DNA from: a virus
Length of the DNA: 60,104 nucleotides
Direction: 5' to 3' (one strand)
Virus record (IMG/VR): IMGVR_UViG_3300042545_000094
Coordinates: 1 to 60,104 of that record
In this document: piece after piece, positions 15,584 through 23,816 of the stretch
Position numbering within the stretch: the first letter of the stretch is position 1
How the letters are laid out: each line of letters opens with the position of its first letter
Translations under genes and position numbers: made by a program
Notes under the pieces: model-generated
The model's input: only the letters and a program-made list of their open reading frames with translations
What the model was told of the DNA's origin: nothing
Database searches by the model: none

Positions 15584-17824
15584 ATGGCGTTAGTCTTAAA
15601 AGACCGCGTAAAAGAAACTACTGCCACTACCGGTACAGGCACCCTATCATTATTAGGTGCTTCTACTGGCTATCAAGCATTTTCTGCTATTGGTGATGGT
15701 AATACGTGTTATTACGCCATTTCGTCTTCCGGGGGAAGTGAATGGGAAGTAGGTGTTGGAACCTACACAGCTTCTGGCACTACACTTAGTCGAGATACTA
15801 TTCTTGAGTCTTCAACAGGTGGCGGCGCTATTAGCTTGTCCGCTGGGGTTAAAGACGTCTATGTAGTCTACCCAGCTGAAAAAGGTGTTTGGTTAGATGC
15901 TTCTGGTAACGTGGTGCAGAACCAGTTTACTAGTATGAATGTCACAGGCACGGCTACTATTAACGTAGCTACTCTGACTTCAGGCACTATTTCTACAACA
16001 CCAAACATAGGCAATGATATTGCCAATAAAACTTACGTAGATAATTTGGTGTCTTCTGGTATTTCGTACCATGAACCTGTTAAATATGAAGTACCTAATA
16101 CTACTGGTAATTTAACTGCAACTTACTATAACGGCCCTTCAAATGATGGAGTGGGGGCGACACTTACCAATTCTGGTACTCAAGTAGCTTTTGCTCCTGA
16201 TGGCCCTACGGCTTCTCAGTTTGACCGAGTTCTTATTTATAACCAGACTAACGCGTATGAAAACGGTGTCTATGAGGTATCAACAGTAGGTTCAGGCTCT
16301 ACTAATTGGGTATTAACTCGCACTACTGACGCAGATTCATATGCTGTAAAAGACCCTAATGCTCTTGGTAATGGTGATGCTTTTTTTGTTACCTCTGGTA
16401 ATACAGGCGCTGGGGAGACCTATGTATGTAATACAGTAGGGGTCATTACATTTGGCACAACAGCAATTAACTTTGCACAGGTTAGTTCCGCACAGATTTA
16501 CTCCGCTGGTACTGGTTTAAATCTAAATAACACAACTTTTAGTATTGCAGCCACGGGTATAACTGCTAATACATATGGTTCAGCTAGTGAAGTTGCACAA
16601 ATTACATTTAATACCCAAGGCCAAGCCACTGCGGTTAATAACGTAGCTATTGCAATCACAGCATCCAACGTATCTGGCTTAGCGGCTTCTGCAACAACAG
16701 ATACAACTAACGCTTCAAACATCACTAGCGGTACTTTAGATAATGCCCGTACAAGTGCAACTGCGTCTAACGGTGCAAGCACAATTGTGGCTAGGGATGT
16801 TAACGGTAGCTTTGCAGCTAACTTAGGTGCTTTTGTATCCGTATCGGGCAATGGTTCAGCGGTAACAAGCTTAAACGCCTCAGCTATCTCTACTGGCACA
16901 GTACCTACAGCTCGTCTAGCTTCTGGTACAGCTAATAACACTACGTTCCTACGCGGTGACTCTACTTGGGCGGCCCTATCTGCACCAAACAACGGTACGT
17001 TGACAATGAACGTATCTGGTACAGGCTTGACGGGTTCAGCATCATTTACTGCTGACCAAGCAGGTAATAGTACATTTACTGTTGCTTCAAACGCAACCAG
17101 TGCAAACGGTGGCTCAACAATCGTAGCCCGTGACGCTTCAGGTAACTTTGCAGCGAACACTATTACTGCTACTTTAAACGGTAATGCTTCAACAGCTACA
17201 AGTGCAACTTCAGCTACAAGCGCTACTACGGCTACTACCGCTACTACAGCTAATGCGTTAAATACAGGCAATAACTACCAAGTTAATTCTATCGGAGTAG
17301 GCGCTGCGGCTTCAGGTACAGCAGGGCGCATAAATGCTACTACTGGTGTTTTTACTCCAGGTACTAGTGGTGTTTCCACAGGGGTTACTGTAGTTAATGG
17401 TGATTTGACCACTTATCGTTCTGGGGGAACTACAGGAGTAGTTTATTTAAGCAGCAGTGGGTCTCATTACCTATATTGGGACGGAACAAATTACAATTTA
17501 AACTCGGGTAATCTAGTCTGTACAGGAAACATAACCGCCTATTCTGATGAACACTTAAAGAAAAACTGGCGCCCTGTCCAAGAAGGATTTGTTGAGAAGC
17601 TTGCCCAAGTTAAGTCTGGTATTTATGACCGTACGGATATGGAAGTTACTCAGGCTGGTGTGTCTGCACAAGATATGCAAAAGCTATTAGCTGAAACCGT
17701 ACAAACAGGCGAAGACGGCACTTTATCCCTTGCATACGGTAACGCCGCGCTTGTAGCTGCAATTGAACTAGCAAAACAGGTTGTTGAGCTTAAGAAAGAA
17801 ATTGAACTCCTAAAGGCTAAATAA
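15584..17824 (+). CDS. Tail fibre with S74 chaperone domain
   Basis: 746 residues. The N-terminal 130 residues (ALVLKDRVKETTATTGTGTL...) look like the virion-attachment part. The middle is a long Thr/Ser/Ala/Asn beta-structure with repeated ANGASTIVARD-type units, including a low-complexity S-A-T run (about 538-555). The last 95 residues form a Peptidase S74 intramolecular chaperone with SDEHLKKN (about 654-661) holding the Ser-Lys dyad, ending in a coiled coil (VVELKKEIELLKAK). This domain trimerises the fibre and then cleaves itself off. Confidence 0.9.
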   Translation: MALVLKDRVKETTATTGTGTLSLLGASTGYQAFSAIGDGNTCYYAISSSGGSEWEVGVGTYTASGTTLSRDTILESSTGGGAISLSAGVKDVYVVYPAEKGVWLDASGNVVQNQFTSMNVTGTATINVATLTSGTISTTPNIGNDIANKTYVDNLVSSGISYHEPVKYEVPNTTGNLTATYYNGPSNDGVGATLTNSGTQVAFAPDGPTASQFDRVLIYNQTNAYENGVYEVSTVGSGSTNWVLTRTTDADSYAVKDPNALGNGDAFFVTSGNTGAGETYVCNTVGVITFGTTAINFAQVSSAQIYSAGTGLNLNNTTFSIAATGITANTYGSASEVAQITFNTQGQATAVNNVAIAITASNVSGLAASATTDTTNASNITSGTLDNARTSATASNGASTIVARDVNGSFAANLGAFVSVSGNGSAVTSLNASAISTGTVPTARLASGTANNTTFLRGDSTWAALSAPNNGTLTMNVSGTGLTGSASFTADQAGNSTFTVASNATSANGGSTIVARDASGNFAANTITATLNGNASTATSATSATSATTATTATTANALNTGNNYQVNSIGVGAAASGTAGRINATTGVFTPGTSGVSTGVTVVNGDLTTYRSGGTTGVVYLSSSGSHYLYWDGTNYNLNSGNLVCTGNITAYSDEHLKKNWRPVQEGFVEKLAQVKSGIYDRTDMEVTQAGVSAQDMQKLLAETVQTGEDGTLSLAYGNAALVAAIELAKQVVELKKEIELLKAK

Positions 17825-18792
17825 TGTTCGCCGATTTTCCCTTAGCCGGAGCCCCGTTTGCCTCGCTAGGGAGTACTGGGGTTAGCGTAGCCGTTGCGGT
17901 TACGGGCGTAGAAGCACAAGGTCAAGTATCCGCCCCTACTGCGTTTATAGGTACTGCCAATGTATTCCCAACAGGGGTCACTAGTACGGGTGAAGTTGGC
18001 ACTGTAGAAATTGACGCTAAGGCTAATCTATTCCCAACAGGAGTCACTGGTACTGGCGAAGTTGGCAATGTTCAAACCTCTGCTAAAGCTAATGTATTCG
18101 TAACAGGCATAGAAGCTCAAGGGTTCTTAGGCACCGTAGAAGTTGACGCTAAAGCTAATGTATTCGTAACAGGCGTAGAAGCACGAGGGTTCTTAGGAAC
18201 TACAGAAGTTGACGCTAAAGCTAATGTATTCGTAACAGGCGTAGAAGCACGAGGGTTCTTAGGAACTACAGAAGTTGACGCTAAAGCTAATGTATTCATA
18301 ACAGGCGTAGAAGGTTTTACAGAGTTAGGTACAGTAACTCAAAAAACTGTAAATAAAATATTTGTGACGGGTGTGGAAGCTACGGGCTTCCTAGGCACTG
18401 CAGAAGTTGACGCTAAAGCTAATGTATTCCCAACAGGGGTTGTATGCACCGGCCAAATTGGTGCTGCAGCCGTATCAGGTAAAGCCGTAGTAAACGTAAC
18501 TGGCGTTGCTGGCACAGTATTTTTAGGCGTAGAACAAGTCTCTGCCGATGCAAATGTGTTTGTAACTGGCGTTGCTGGCACCGTACTTTTAGGGGTATCT
18601 GGAGCAAGTGGCGACGCAAATGTACAAGTAACTGGAGTTTCTGCCCGCGGAGTGGTGGCAAACGCGTTAGTTTGGGGTAAGATAGACACAAATCAAACAC
18701 CTAACTATACTGATATAAATACCGCGCAGACCGTTAATTGGACTAGTATAAACACTGCACAAACATCAAATTGGACGCCGATAGCGGCCTAG
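17824..18792 (+). CDS. 22-residue repeat fibre-like protein
   Basis: 322 residues made almost entirely of about 12 copies of a 22-residue unit of the form V-F-V-T-G-V-E-A-x-G-F-L-G-T-x-E-V-D-A-K-A-N, consistent with a beta-solenoid or stacked hairpin shaft. The last 35 residues switch to repeats of NWT-x-INTAQT. Its start overlaps the previous stop, inside the fibre cluster, so a receptor-contacting or shaft role is likely. Two units are identical at DNA level. Confidence 0.8.
   Translation: MFADFPLAGAPFASLGSTGVSVAVAVTGVEAQGQVSAPTAFIGTANVFPTGVTSTGEVGTVEIDAKANLFPTGVTGTGEVGNVQTSAKANVFVTGIEAQGFLGTVEVDAKANVFVTGVEARGFLGTTEVDAKANVFVTGVEARGFLGTTEVDAKANVFITGVEGFTELGTVTQKTVNKIFVTGVEATGFLGTAEVDAKANVFPTGVVCTGQIGAAAVSGKAVVNVTGVAGTVFLGVEQVSADANVFVTGVAGTVLLGVSGASGDANVQVTGVSARGVVANALVWGKIDTNQTPNYTDINTAQTVNWTSINTAQTSNWTPIAA
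18160..18291 (+). repeat. Two identical 66-bp tandem repeats
   Basis: Units 18160-18225 and 18226-18291 are identical and sit inside a longer array of diverged 66-bp units. Identity points to a recent duplication or gene conversion, so repeat number may vary between isolates. Confidence 0.9.
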
Positions 18793-18801
18793 GAGTTATA
18801 A

Positions 18802-19593
18802 ATGGCAAGTACGTATTCAAACTTAAAAATCCAACTTATGGCTACTGGAGAAAACTCTGGTATATGGGGTAACGTCACTAACATCAATCTTGGCACAGCT
18901 ATTGAAGAAGCAATTGTCGGTTCAGCAGATGTAGCGTTTTCTAGTGCTAACGTAACTTTGACGCTTTCAGATTCAAACTCCAGCCAGGTCGCGCGTAACT
19001 TGCGATTAAACCTAACAGGTACTACTGCAGGCGCAAGAAATTTGATAGTTCCCGCCATAGAAAAAGTTTATATCGTCAATAACGGATGCGCCGACGCTAT
19101 TACAGTTAAGAACGCTACTGGTACAGGTATTGCGGTGCCAGCTGGCAAAACAATGTGGGTTTACAACACTGGCTCAAACGTAGTTGACGCAGTAACGCAC
19201 CTATCTTCTTTGACTTTAACTACAGTATTACCAATATCATCTGGTGGTACAGGTACAAATCTAACGACATTCTGTAACTTACAATCTAACGTATCAGGTG
19301 TATTACCTAACGCAAATACAACCGCAGCTTCTGCAAACGGTGCTTCAACCATCGTAGCCCGTGACGCTTCAGGTAACTTTAGTGCTGGCACTATTACCGC
19401 TAACTTAACTGGTTTAGCTTCAACTGCTACAAATGCCACTAACGCTACTAGAATCACTAACTCAGGTGGCTGGGGCATAACCCCTTCTGGAACGACTTTG
19501 TTTTTTAGTTACAACGGCACAAACGTTGCTAAGTTAACATCAGCTGGTGATTTAACTGTAATCGGCGACGTAACTGCTTACGGTTCTGTTTAA
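18802..19593 (+). CDS. Tail fibre protein lacking chaperone domain
   Basis: 263 residues. The N-terminus (TYSNLKIQLMATGENSGIWG, then NVTNINLGTAIEEAI) is a common fibre attachment segment. Residues about 170-205 repeat the ANGASTIVARDASGNF unit of the 15584 fibre, with 30 identical bases (19351-19380 and 17120-17149). It stops at DVTAYGSV, exactly where the larger fibre continues ITAYSDEHLKKN into the S74 domain. It looks like a fibre that has lost, or never had, its own chaperone. Confidence 0.85.
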   Translation: MASTYSNLKIQLMATGENSGIWGNVTNINLGTAIEEAIVGSADVAFSSANVTLTLSDSNSSQVARNLRLNLTGTTAGARNLIVPAIEKVYIVNNGCADAITVKNATGTGIAVPAGKTMWVYNTGSNVVDAVTHLSSLTLTTVLPISSGGTGTNLTTFCNLQSNVSGVLPNANTTAASANGASTIVARDASGNFSAGTITANLTGLASTATNATNATRITNSGGWGITPSGTTLFFSYNGTNVAKLTSAGDLTVIGDVTAYGSV

Positions 19594-19603
19594 GGAGTAT
19601 TAA

Positions 19604-20704
19604 ATGACAACCCCTACAGGTACCATATCGCTTAATGATGTGAACGTAGAACTTGGTTTATCAGGCACCACAACAATTCAAATGAACCAAGCAAACGTCC
19701 GCACACTCGCTGGTGTTGGTGGTTCAGGTACTATCATTTCTATGAATGACCTACGTGGCAAGTCAAACCGTGTAGCTATTAGTTCTACATTCTCATCAAG
19801 CACTGCAAATGCTTCATTAAACCTTTCTGCTCTTGGTGGATACGTTGCTGGCAAGACAGACTTTACAGTAACCATTAACGGTGGCGTGTATCTTTATGCA
19901 ACTTCAACTGCTAACGCTGGTTTAACTCTTACTGGCGGTACTACTGGTGATACTTTAACTATTGTTAATAATGGTTTTATTATGGGTCAGGGCGGTGAAG
20001 GAGGAAACGGCACTAATACTGCGGGTGGCGCTCTTCCAACTGTAGGTGGAACTGCTTTGTCCATACCTATTTCTGCAACAATAAACAACACTAATGCTTC
20101 CGCTTATATTGGCGGTGGTGGCGGTGGTGGTGGTTGGGCAGCATTTGCTACTTATAGTGCCCCACTTATTATGGAAGGTGGTGGTGGCGGTGCTGGTGGC
20201 GGTAAAGGTGGTAATGGTGCTCGAGTAGGTGGTTCCGACCTTATTATTGGACCATCTGGGGGTGCAATTGGAAGTTCCGGTTCTAATGGCGGAACTACTA
20301 ATACTGTTTATAGCAGTGGCGGGTCAGGGGGAAGAATATTCCCAGCAATAAATACATCAAAAACGTATACGTCAACAGGAAGTGCTGGCAATAGTTCATT
20401 CGGACTTGGTGGCTCAGGAGGAGGTACTGGGGCATTTTATATGATTGCAGTTGGCGTGACTGGAACATCTACTGGCGGTGGTGGAAATAACGCTGGTTCA
20501 GCATCTGTTACTGGAACTACAAACCAAAGTTCTGCTGGTGGAGGTGGTGGTGGTTGGGGTGCATCAGGCTCAAGTGGAGCTACCACTATGACTGGTGGTG
20601 GAGCTTCCGCTGGTGCGGCAGGCGGGAAAGCTGTAAACCTTAACGGGAACTCAGTAACTTGGGTATCAGGTAACACAACAAGAGTTTATGGGGCTGTATC
20701 GTGA
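19604..20704 (+). CDS. Glycine-rich receptor-binding adhesin
   Basis: 366 residues. The N-terminal 70 residues (ISLNDVNVELGLSGTTTIQM, MNDLRGKS) look like an attachment domain. From about 125 there are several glycine runs (GGGGGGGGW, GGGGGAGGGKGGNG) separated by variable loops. This resembles the polyglycine-II adhesins at the tips of some phage long tail fibres (gp38 type), where loops contact the receptor. Inference from composition, as no motif is diagnostic. Confidence 0.75.
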   Translation: MTTPTGTISLNDVNVELGLSGTTTIQMNQANVRTLAGVGGSGTIISMNDLRGKSNRVAISSTFSSSTANASLNLSALGGYVAGKTDFTVTINGGVYLYATSTANAGLTLTGGTTGDTLTIVNNGFIMGQGGEGGNGTNTAGGALPTVGGTALSIPISATINNTNASAYIGGGGGGGGWAAFATYSAPLIMEGGGGGAGGGKGGNGARVGGSDLIIGPSGGAIGSSGSNGGTTNTVYSSGGSGGRIFPAINTSKTYTSTGSAGNSSFGLGGSGGGTGAFYMIAVGVTGTSTGGGGNNAGSASVTGTTNQSSAGGGGGGWGASGSSGATTMTGGGASAGAAGGKAVNLNGNSVTWVSGNTTRVYGAVS

Positions 20705-20937
20705 TTAGATATGCAGTTTTAAACCCTATGAGTGGGGAATACACAAAAGTTAATTCAGAACAAGAAGCTCAAAAATTAGCTGTTCAAAACATCATTGATT
20801 TTTATAAAAGCCATACGCACAGTCAGCTATACCAGCAAATTGAAGTAGACGAACAAGGTAATGAAACTTGGAAGTATGAGAACAATGGAACTGAATTGCC
20901 TATTGAATATTTAGAGCAAATTAAATCTGCGCTATGA
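20701..20937 (+). CDS. Small hypothetical protein after adhesin
   Basis: 78 residues from a GTG that overlaps the adhesin stop by 4 bases. Acidic, helical middle (SEQEAQKLAVQNIIDFYKSH). It may be a fibre assembly helper because of its coupling to the adhesin gene. No family recognised. Confidence 0.7.
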   Translation: MIRYAVLNPMSGEYTKVNSEQEAQKLAVQNIIDFYKSHTHSQLYQQIEVDEQGNETWKYENNGTELPIEYLEQIKSAL

Positions 20938-21473
20938 AAAACTACACATTACCAAAAATAGAAATACCTGATACATGGATAAATGCACAAGCGTTTTGTG
21001 ATTGGTACATGGATAATGGAATGCCTTTCAGACCTCCTAATAATGAAGTTTTTTTATCTGATGACGCTACTGCAACTTGCTTATTTAGACATAATCAATT
21101 TCAAGTAGAGCTTTATTTAATTCACCCCACGCCATTAATTCAATTACATGAACACCCTAACGTAGAAGTAATAAAATTAAGATTGTTTAAAGATGATGCT
21201 ATTGCCACAGATACATTAATGATGGGTCAATCTCATGGAGATGGCATGAGGTCAGAGGCTAATGATAAAGGGTTTCAATTACTGGCTTTTCAGCATTGGA
21301 AAAAAGACAAGCCGACTACAATTGCATCCGCTTGGAAAGGCAAAACAGTTGGACCAAAACATGAGGCTCTTATTAAAAGATTTCACCCAAACGCATTGGT
21401 GTTAGATGGGTATGCAGACATAACGAAACCAAGTAACTATTTAGAGGTATTAAAAAATGGCACGAATCCCTGA
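20934..21473 (+). CDS. Cupin-like protein
   Basis: 179 residues. The central segment VELYLIHPTPLIQLHEHPNV contains the cupin metal motif H72-x-H74-x3-E78, followed by strands and a later HGDG. The second cupin motif is not clear. The gene is more AT-rich than the structural genes around it and pairs with a methyltransferase. It might modify a small molecule, a fibre or the cell surface. It overlaps neighbours at both ends. Confidence 0.6.
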   Translation: MKNYTLPKIEIPDTWINAQAFCDWYMDNGMPFRPPNNEVFLSDDATATCLFRHNQFQVELYLIHPTPLIQLHEHPNVEVIKLRLFKDDAIATDTLMMGQSHGDGMRSEANDKGFQLLAFQHWKKDKPTTIASAWKGKTVGPKHEALIKRFHPNALVLDGYADITKPSNYLEVLKNGTNP

Positions 21474-22110
21474 AACCGAAGTAATGAATGACCCAGCAAG
21501 CGTTGATGGATACACATTAGCTACGCAAACTGGGGGATTGGCTAATTTTCTAATGAATAAAATGCCAAAAATAAATGACGAATTGGATATTGCTGATATT
21601 GGTTGCGGTAATTGGGCTTATGTTTCGTCTTTAGTATCTTTTTATCCGAACGCTAATTTGTTTGGGTACGACGCTTCCGCTTTAATGCTTGATAAAGCTA
21701 GGGAGATTATCCCGCAAAATAAATGCACGCTTACTGAAGTTAGTCCTAGTGATGTTGAAATACCAAGCAATAATTTTGATATTGTCATTAGTTCTTTATT
21801 GTTGCATCAATACTTAGACCCAATGGTAATGTGGAATACTATAAAAAGAATAGGAAAAGTCGGTTCAACATTTTACATGTTTGACTTATTAAGAGTTGAA
21901 GATGAGGCTATTTGTAATGACATTGTAAAAAATTACGCACCTCCAATTTCAACTGTTGAATTTCAAAAAGACTATTTTAATACTTTAAGAGCATCATTTA
22001 CTGTTGAAGAAATCCAACAACAATTATCTGAAGCTGGGCTAACTGCAACCGTAACAACGCAAGAAATTTATCCTAATTGCTCAGTTGTTTACATAACAGG
22101 AACGCTATGA
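21457..22110 (+). CDS. Class I SAM-dependent methyltransferase
   Basis: 217 residues with motif I ADIGCGN (46-52), acidic motif II GYDAS (70-74), a post-II segment DIVISSLLLHQYL and later strands, as in small-molecule methyltransferases. The start lies 17 bases inside the cupin-like gene, with AGAGG upstream. Substrate unknown. The AT-rich pair between adhesin and lysis genes looks like an acquired 'moron' unit. Confidence 0.85.
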   Translation: MARIPETEVMNDPASVDGYTLATQTGGLANFLMNKMPKINDELDIADIGCGNWAYVSSLVSFYPNANLFGYDASALMLDKAREIIPQNKCTLTEVSPSDVEIPSNNFDIVISSLLLHQYLDPMVMWNTIKRIGKVGSTFYMFDLLRVEDEAICNDIVKNYAPPISTVEFQKDYFNTLRASFTVEEIQQQLSEAGLTATVTTQEIYPNCSVVYITGTL

Positions 22111-22325
22111 TTATCCAAAACGAAGCAACTAAACTAGAAGACGGCACCCTAGCGCCAGCGCATAAGATTGAAATCTACTGCCCAAGCTGCAGCCGTGACG
22201 TAGATGAGGCTGAACTAGCCGCACAGAAATGCAGTGATTGCGGCGCTGACTTATCTACACCTAAACAATCTGTGGGTATTGTAGTAACGTCTAAGCCGAT
22301 TGGCACAAAAATCTGGGGTCAATAA
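22107..22325 (+). CDS. Small zinc-ribbon protein
   Basis: 72 residues from the ATG at 22107, overlapping the methyltransferase stop (ATGA). A longer frame from 22077 lies inside that gene. C25-x2-C28 and C42-x2-C45 form a zinc ribbon. The flanks are short. Function unknown. Confidence 0.75.
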   Translation: MIIQNEATKLEDGTLAPAHKIEIYCPSCSRDVDEAELAAQKCSDCGADLSTPKQSVGIVVTSKPIGTKIWGQ

Positions 22326-22907
22326 TTGAAAGATTTACTGCCACAAATACTGGCTTATGTTAGTAGCCCCTTTAGGCTATTTGCTATTGTTGTTATGGCA
22401 GTATTAACTTTTGCTGGTTACTTTGTTTGGCAGAACCAAGAAGTAATGATTGGGGCTTATAAAAAGTCTAAAGAATTACCTGCAATGAACTCTAGCAAGT
22501 ATGAAGACGCATCAAAACTACTTTTCAAAGGGGTGGGTGCTGATGTTGTTGTTATATTCTCAGTAAATACGGTGTTGGGTAATCGTGTTGTAGAAAGAGC
22601 TTATTTACCTGACCAACGCTACAAAGAATTTGATGGGTATGATGTGGGCCTATTTAGCAAAAATTTAGCTAATAATAATGACATTATTAAGTTAATGGCC
22701 GATGAGATACCTTGTTCAGAATACCCTAAAGCTCAGTCAGAGATAGGTCTTTGGTACAAAGCCATAGGTATTAATTACACGTGCCGTATTGCAGTACCAC
22801 CTAGCAACAATCAATTTATTGGGCAAATCACGGTTGGTTGGAAAGAAAAACCCGCTGACCCTGAAGCCATGTTAATAATTGCATCATCAATGCTTATGAG
22901 GAAATAA
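22326..22907 (+). CDS. Membrane-anchored protein of lysis region
   Basis: 193 residues from a TTG directly after the previous stop. One N-terminal membrane segment (about 17-35, LFAIVVMAVLTFAGYFVW) is followed by a soluble domain of about 150 residues with two cysteines. It precedes holin and endolysin and overlaps the holin start by 1 base. It could act in lysis or in superinfection exclusion. It does not look like a typical spanin. Confidence 0.7.
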   Translation: MKDLLPQILAYVSSPFRLFAIVVMAVLTFAGYFVWQNQEVMIGAYKKSKELPAMNSSKYEDASKLLFKGVGADVVVIFSVNTVLGNRVVERAYLPDQRYKEFDGYDVGLFSKNLANNNDIIKLMADEIPCSEYPKAQSEIGLWYKAIGINYTCRIAVPPSNNQFIGQITVGWKEKPADPEAMLIIASSMLMRK

Positions 22908-23374
22908 TGGAAGCACTTATATCAATACTTAAATCAGCAGCCCCTGCTTTAGCTACGGCTGTTGCTGGTCCTTTAGGCGGTGCGGCGGTTACTATGATTG
23001 CTGACAAACTTGGCTTATCGGATAAAACAGTTGACGCGGTGACGCAAGCGCTGACTACAAATCCTGAGAGTATTCAAAAACTTAAAGAGCTAGACCTTGA
23101 GTTTGCTAAGGTTGACGCTGCTGACCGCGATTCAGCACGCAAAATGCAGATGACAAATAGGTCTAGAATGCCTGCGGTTTTGTCCGTTGTTACGATTATC
23201 GGGTTCTTTAGCTTGTTGCTTGGTGCAGCTACTGGTTATTTATCATTGACAGGCTCTGATGTGATGATGTTATTACTCGGTGTACTAGCAAGAGAGACCG
23301 CTTCTGTTTATAACTTCTGGTTAGGTTCAAGCAACAGCAGCCAACAAAAAGACATGGTTAAAGGACTCAAATGA
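22907..23374 (+). CDS. Holin, 3TM family
   Basis: 155 residues with a first hydrophobic segment near the N-terminus (LISILKSAAPALATAVAGPL) and two more at about 89-110 and 116-135. The segment VDAADRDSARKMQ before the membrane part and the ending FWLGSSNSSQQKD are typical of the 3TM holin family. It forms holes in the inner membrane that release the endolysin encoded next, whose start it overlaps by 4 bases. Confidence 0.88.
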   Translation: MEALISILKSAAPALATAVAGPLGGAAVTMIADKLGLSDKTVDAVTQALTTNPESIQKLKELDLEFAKVDAADRDSARKMQMTNRSRMPAVLSVVTIIGFFSLLLGAATGYLSLTGSDVMMLLLGVLARETASVYNFWLGSSNSSQQKDMVKGLK

Positions 23375-23808
23375 ACCTAACCCCACACTTCACCCTTGAA
23401 GAACTAACCACTAGCGAGACAGCTGTCCGTAATGGCTTAGACAACACCCCAGGCCCTGTTGCGTATCAAAACTTAGTGCGTTTAGCTAACTTCCTAGAAG
23501 AGGTTAAAAAGGTGCTTGGTGGTAAGCCGATTATGATTAATTCAGCTTATCGTGGTCCTGAAGTAAATAAGCACGTAGGTGGGTCTAAGGCAAGCCAGCA
23601 TATGGTTGGTTGCGCTGCTGATATTCGTGTTCCTGGAATGACCCCAGATGCTATTTGCCGTGCGATTATTGCTTCAAAACTTCAGTATGACCAGTTAATC
23701 CGTGAGTTTGATTCTTGGACACATATCAGCATACCTAACGAAGAGGGCTCGACACCGAGAGGCCAAACGCTTATCATTGACCGTGCAGGAACCCGTCCAT
23801 TTGTCTGA
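23371..23808 (+). CDS. Endolysin, peptidase M15 family
   Basis: 145 residues, a zinc L,D- or D,D-peptidase that cuts peptidoglycan cross-links. Zinc ligands are visible as H77 and D84 in SQHMVGCAADI and H118 in WTHISI. There is no signal peptide, so it depends on the holin. No cell wall binding domain is present, as usual for phages of Gram-negative hosts. Confidence 0.93.
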   Translation: MNLTPHFTLEELTTSETAVRNGLDNTPGPVAYQNLVRLANFLEEVKKVLGGKPIMINSAYRGPEVNKHVGGSKASQHMVGCAADIRVPGMTPDAICRAIIASKLQYDQLIREFDSWTHISIPNEEGSTPRGQTLIIDRAGTRPFV

Positions 23809-23816
23809 GGTAAATT

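Noticed and set aside
16498-17271. 257-residue minus-strand frame opposite the tail fibre
   Set aside because: Shadow frame created by the Ala/Thr/Ser codon repeats of the fibre; its Ala/Val/Glu-rich content mirrors those codons and no start signal is present.
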